A stretch of 64,000 nt of DNA from Lepidostoma basale (taxonomy: Eukaryota; Arthropoda; Insecta; Trichoptera; Lepidostomatidae), in the NCBI GenBank assembly GCA_022606425.2, contig JAHDVF020001225.1, positions 124,001 to 188,000 on the forward strand, given 5' to 3'. The translations under genes were made by a program, and so were the position numbers. The first letter of the stretch is position 1. Every line of letters starts with the position of its first letter. The notes below the pieces were generated by a model that did no database searches, was not told the origin of the DNA, and saw only the letters and a program-made list of their open reading frames with translations. Below are positions 62,123 through 64,000 of the stretch, one piece after another.

Positions 62123-62161
62123 ACACGACATGTTTCGGAGGATACCTCCATCTTCAGGTGT
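62123..62161 (-). ncRNA. Hammerhead ribozyme-like module, family 6 (best copy)
   Basis: Minus strand: ACAC, CTGAAGA, T, stem II GGAGG-TAT-CCTCC (five perfect pairs), GAAA, palindrome ACATGT, C, GTGT. Stem I ACAC/GTGT is perfect. Core, stems I and II and the cleavage base C17 all fit; the extra U before stem II is the only departure. A decayed plus partner (GGTATCCTCCAAAATATGTC) lies at 62407-62426. Confidence 0.65.
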
Positions 62162-62429
62162 AAAAATATAATTATAACTAAACAAAGAAAGATTAAATTA
62201 AAAACACATTTAAAACGATACAATAATTTTAATTAAAAAATTAACCTGGACTTTTTGTTACAAGTACTAATAATTATTACTAATTGATAATATTAAGCAA
62301 TAATAAAACATGACAACTATATGAAAAATATTAAATTGTAATTTAGAAAAAAACATACATTCGAAAAGACATAATTTTTATAAAAATTAATAAATGAAAA
62401 GATGAAGGTATCCTCCAAAATATGTCGTG

Positions 62430-62980
62430 TTTTTAAATATTTTTAAAAATATTTTGTGGATTAAACAAAGTTATTTTAAATTTCCTAAGTGTACAACAAT
62501 AACTAGCTTTTTTTGAAATACTTAAGACATAATAACTGAAGAAATGTTTAATGTTACAATTATTTTCTACGATTATTATTCTTGCCACATTTTGAAGGTA
62601 GCACACACCCATCATCTGGTTTTAAGTTTTCTCCTGATGATGAATGAAAACTCCATTTAAAATAAATAAACACAAAAACGAAGAAAATAAAGCACTCTCC
62701 CAGATTAAAGATATTTCGTTTAAAATACAGCTAATTCCAAAGGCCTGACTTTTTAATCTGTAATGGCTCTTTGCCTACCTCCATATCGATAATGTACCCC
62801 TTGAGACTTTGCAGGATATATTAATATTGGTTATCGATAGTTGACAACTAATCTACTGCATGTAGAATCTTTTATAGAAATAACCTTTATGTATTTTCCC
62901 AAGATCAGAGTAAGCGCAATTCGAATATTAAAGTCTAACAGATATCTTAATTAATACTAAAATTAACTTACTGGCATGCC
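62430..62980. other. No recognised feature
   Basis: AT-rich, no motif recognised beyond the family 6 element end near 62460. Confidence 0.4.
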
Positions 62981-62984
62981 GTTT

Positions 62985-63177
62985 AGATCGTCACACCGTT
63001 ATTTCGTGACATATTTCCTTAACTACCTCAACACGCATACATCGTGTCATGTACGCACGTCGATTTCTCCGACTCTTCACGTGGCCGACATTTTATATTT
63101 GATTGATTTGATCGTCTTATGTTTTCATAGATTTTTCTCTATTTCAAGTTCCGTTTACGCCGTTTACATATACAATA
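62985..63177 (-). mobile_element. TTAG-LINE, inverted fragment (left part)
   Basis: ACCTCAACACGCATACATCG, GATTTCTCCGACTCTTCACG and TTTCAAGTTCCGTTTACGCC, antisense of the ORF end. Interrupted at 63177 and resumes at about 63680. Confidence 0.65.
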
Positions 63178-63345
63178 ACAACAACTACATTGTCGCTACA
63201 GCCCACTATGGGCCCCGGCCTCTTCCAGAATTCTTCGCCACTCTTCCCAGTCCATCGTCCGCATTCTCCAGTTTGTAACACCGATTTCTCTGAGGTCCCG
63301 CTCCACACCATCCATCCACCTAAGTTTTGGTCTTCCCACACTTAT
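63178..63345 (-). mobile_element. LINE-F C-terminus
   Basis: Antisense reads RMRTMDWEEWRRILEEAG with a W-M-D-G-V-E-R block, starting from AGCCCACTATGGGCCCCGGC, the same terminal sequence as 22443. Confidence 0.7.
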
Positions 63346-63419
63346 TACTTATTACTTCCCACTGCATAATGACGAGCTGTACTATATTTGTGTACTCCCA
63401 GTCCCTTGACACAGGTCAG

Positions 63420-63655
63420 ACTACCATAAATGCCGTCATCGCGAACCCCAAAAAGAATGCTGGAGTTGCACCCAGGTGGTAGAAGACCAATTGGACGACC
63501 AAGGCTGCGATGGGAGGATGAAGTTAGGAGAGATGGGGCGAAATTGTTAAGAGTGTCAGATTGGAGGGTCGAAGCGGAGGACAGGAGGAGTTGGAGGCGA
63601 AGAACACTGGAGGCTAAGGCTCGATATGGGTTGTAGGGCCATCGAAGAAGAAGAA
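63420..63655 (+). mobile_element. LINE-G C-terminus with GAA tail
   Basis: Frame 63430-63636: PSSRTPKRMLELHPGGRRPI, GRPRLRWEDEVRRDGAKLL, DRRSWRRRTLEAKARYGL, stop, then GGCCATCGAAGAAGAAGAAG. Head-to-head with LINE-F. Confidence 0.75.
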
Positions 63656-63679
63656 GATAACACATTTATTCTCACTACT

Positions 63680-64000
63680 TTTAATTCTAATATTTTGCAT
63701 TTGACACTCTTACATATACAGATTTACCACATATTCGTCCAAGATATTTTATTTCTACTGCATTTATTCTACTTTAATCCATCTTTTGGCAGTACCATGC
63801 TTCGCTTCCATACATAAGGGTCGGTACAAGAAAACCATGGTGCACTGCCATTTTAGCTTTTTTGGATAGGTTTTGGTTTACGATGACAACTTTAAGTGCA
63901 CCATTCACTTTGTTGCCTACTCCAACCCTTCTTTCAATATCCCTCTTCACTCGCCCATCTATTGTAAACATACTACCTAAATACACGAACTCATCTAGTT
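63680..64000 (-). mobile_element. TTAG-LINE, inverted fragment (right part, cut by window end)
   Basis: Antisense frame 63774-63986: MYLGSMFTIDGR, RRVGVGNKVNGALKVVIVNQ, PTLMYGSEAWYCQ. Continues past the window edge. Confidence 0.75.

Noticed and set aside
62636..62666. CTGATGATGAATGAAAAC as another hammerhead module
   Set aside because: It has CTGATGA but no stem between core halves, GAAAA in place of CGAAAC and no palindrome. Chance match.

Overview
This is a eukaryotic, AT-rich, intron-bearing window from an animal, almost certainly an insect. The evidence is a complete piggyBac-type transposase, many insect-type non-LTR retrotransposon (LINE) tails, tRNA-derived SINEs and a host gene split by GT-AG introns. 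The repeat mix would fit a beetle or another holometabolous insect, but the order is a guess. Nothing bacterial or plasmid-like is present.

Only one host gene is supported: a three-exon, plus-strand gene (TATA box 19884, coding exons 19966-19980, 32120-32282 and 34880-35094, AATAAA 35319). It encodes a 130-residue secreted precursor with a signal peptide, a three-cysteine N-terminal chain, a linker ending in RQKR, and a C-terminal chain starting Gly-Ile and containing a Cys-Cys pair. This layout, with a phase-1 intron inside the linker, is that of the insulin/relaxin superfamily, but the cysteine spacing is non-canonical. Its 12.1-kb first intron and 2.6-kb second intron are filled with transposon debris.

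Nearly everything else is mobile DNA, mostly 5'-truncated LINE 3' ends. Nicknames used below: TTAG-LINE (very many copies; protein ends Y-P-x-G-E-T-A; tail of GTTA or GTT units); SINE-T (425 bp, sharing the TTAG-LINE 3' end); LINE-B, -C, -D, -E, -F, -G and -K (distinct ORF2 C-termini); TTGAT-LINE (jockey-clade, tail of TTGAT/TTTGA units); FB (long-inverted-repeat, foldback element); H repeat (TTGATAATGCC...GGCGAAACATGTC). There are also an intact piggyBac element (42885-45456), a TTAA-flanked non-autonomous element (33710-34467), a small inverted-repeat MITE (39239-39492), hAT and mariner-like relics and a second piggyBac relic.

The most interesting layer is a dispersed set of short RNA-like modules, CTGANGA - hairpin - CGAAAC - short palindrome - TH, in at least six sequence families. 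They often occur as outward-facing inverted pairs. They match the hammerhead ribozyme core, and in the best copies (5569-5614, 46383-46426, 46896-46939, 62123-62161) stem I also closes by Watson-Crick pairing. Hammerheads are known in Penelope-like retroelements, so these are probably their terminal ribozymes. The repeated self-complementary stem III suggests they work as dimers. A second RNA-level signal is a UNCG tetraloop hairpin kept at the TTAG-LINE 3' end although it changes the encoded amino acid.

Layout: 1-19.6 kb repeats; 19.7-35.4 kb the secreted-peptide gene with repeat-filled introns; 35.4-42 kb repeats and hammerhead-like elements; 42-46 kb nested LINE / FB / piggyBac; 46-64 kb repeats. 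Boundaries of relics were read by eye and are accurate to roughly 10-30 bases.
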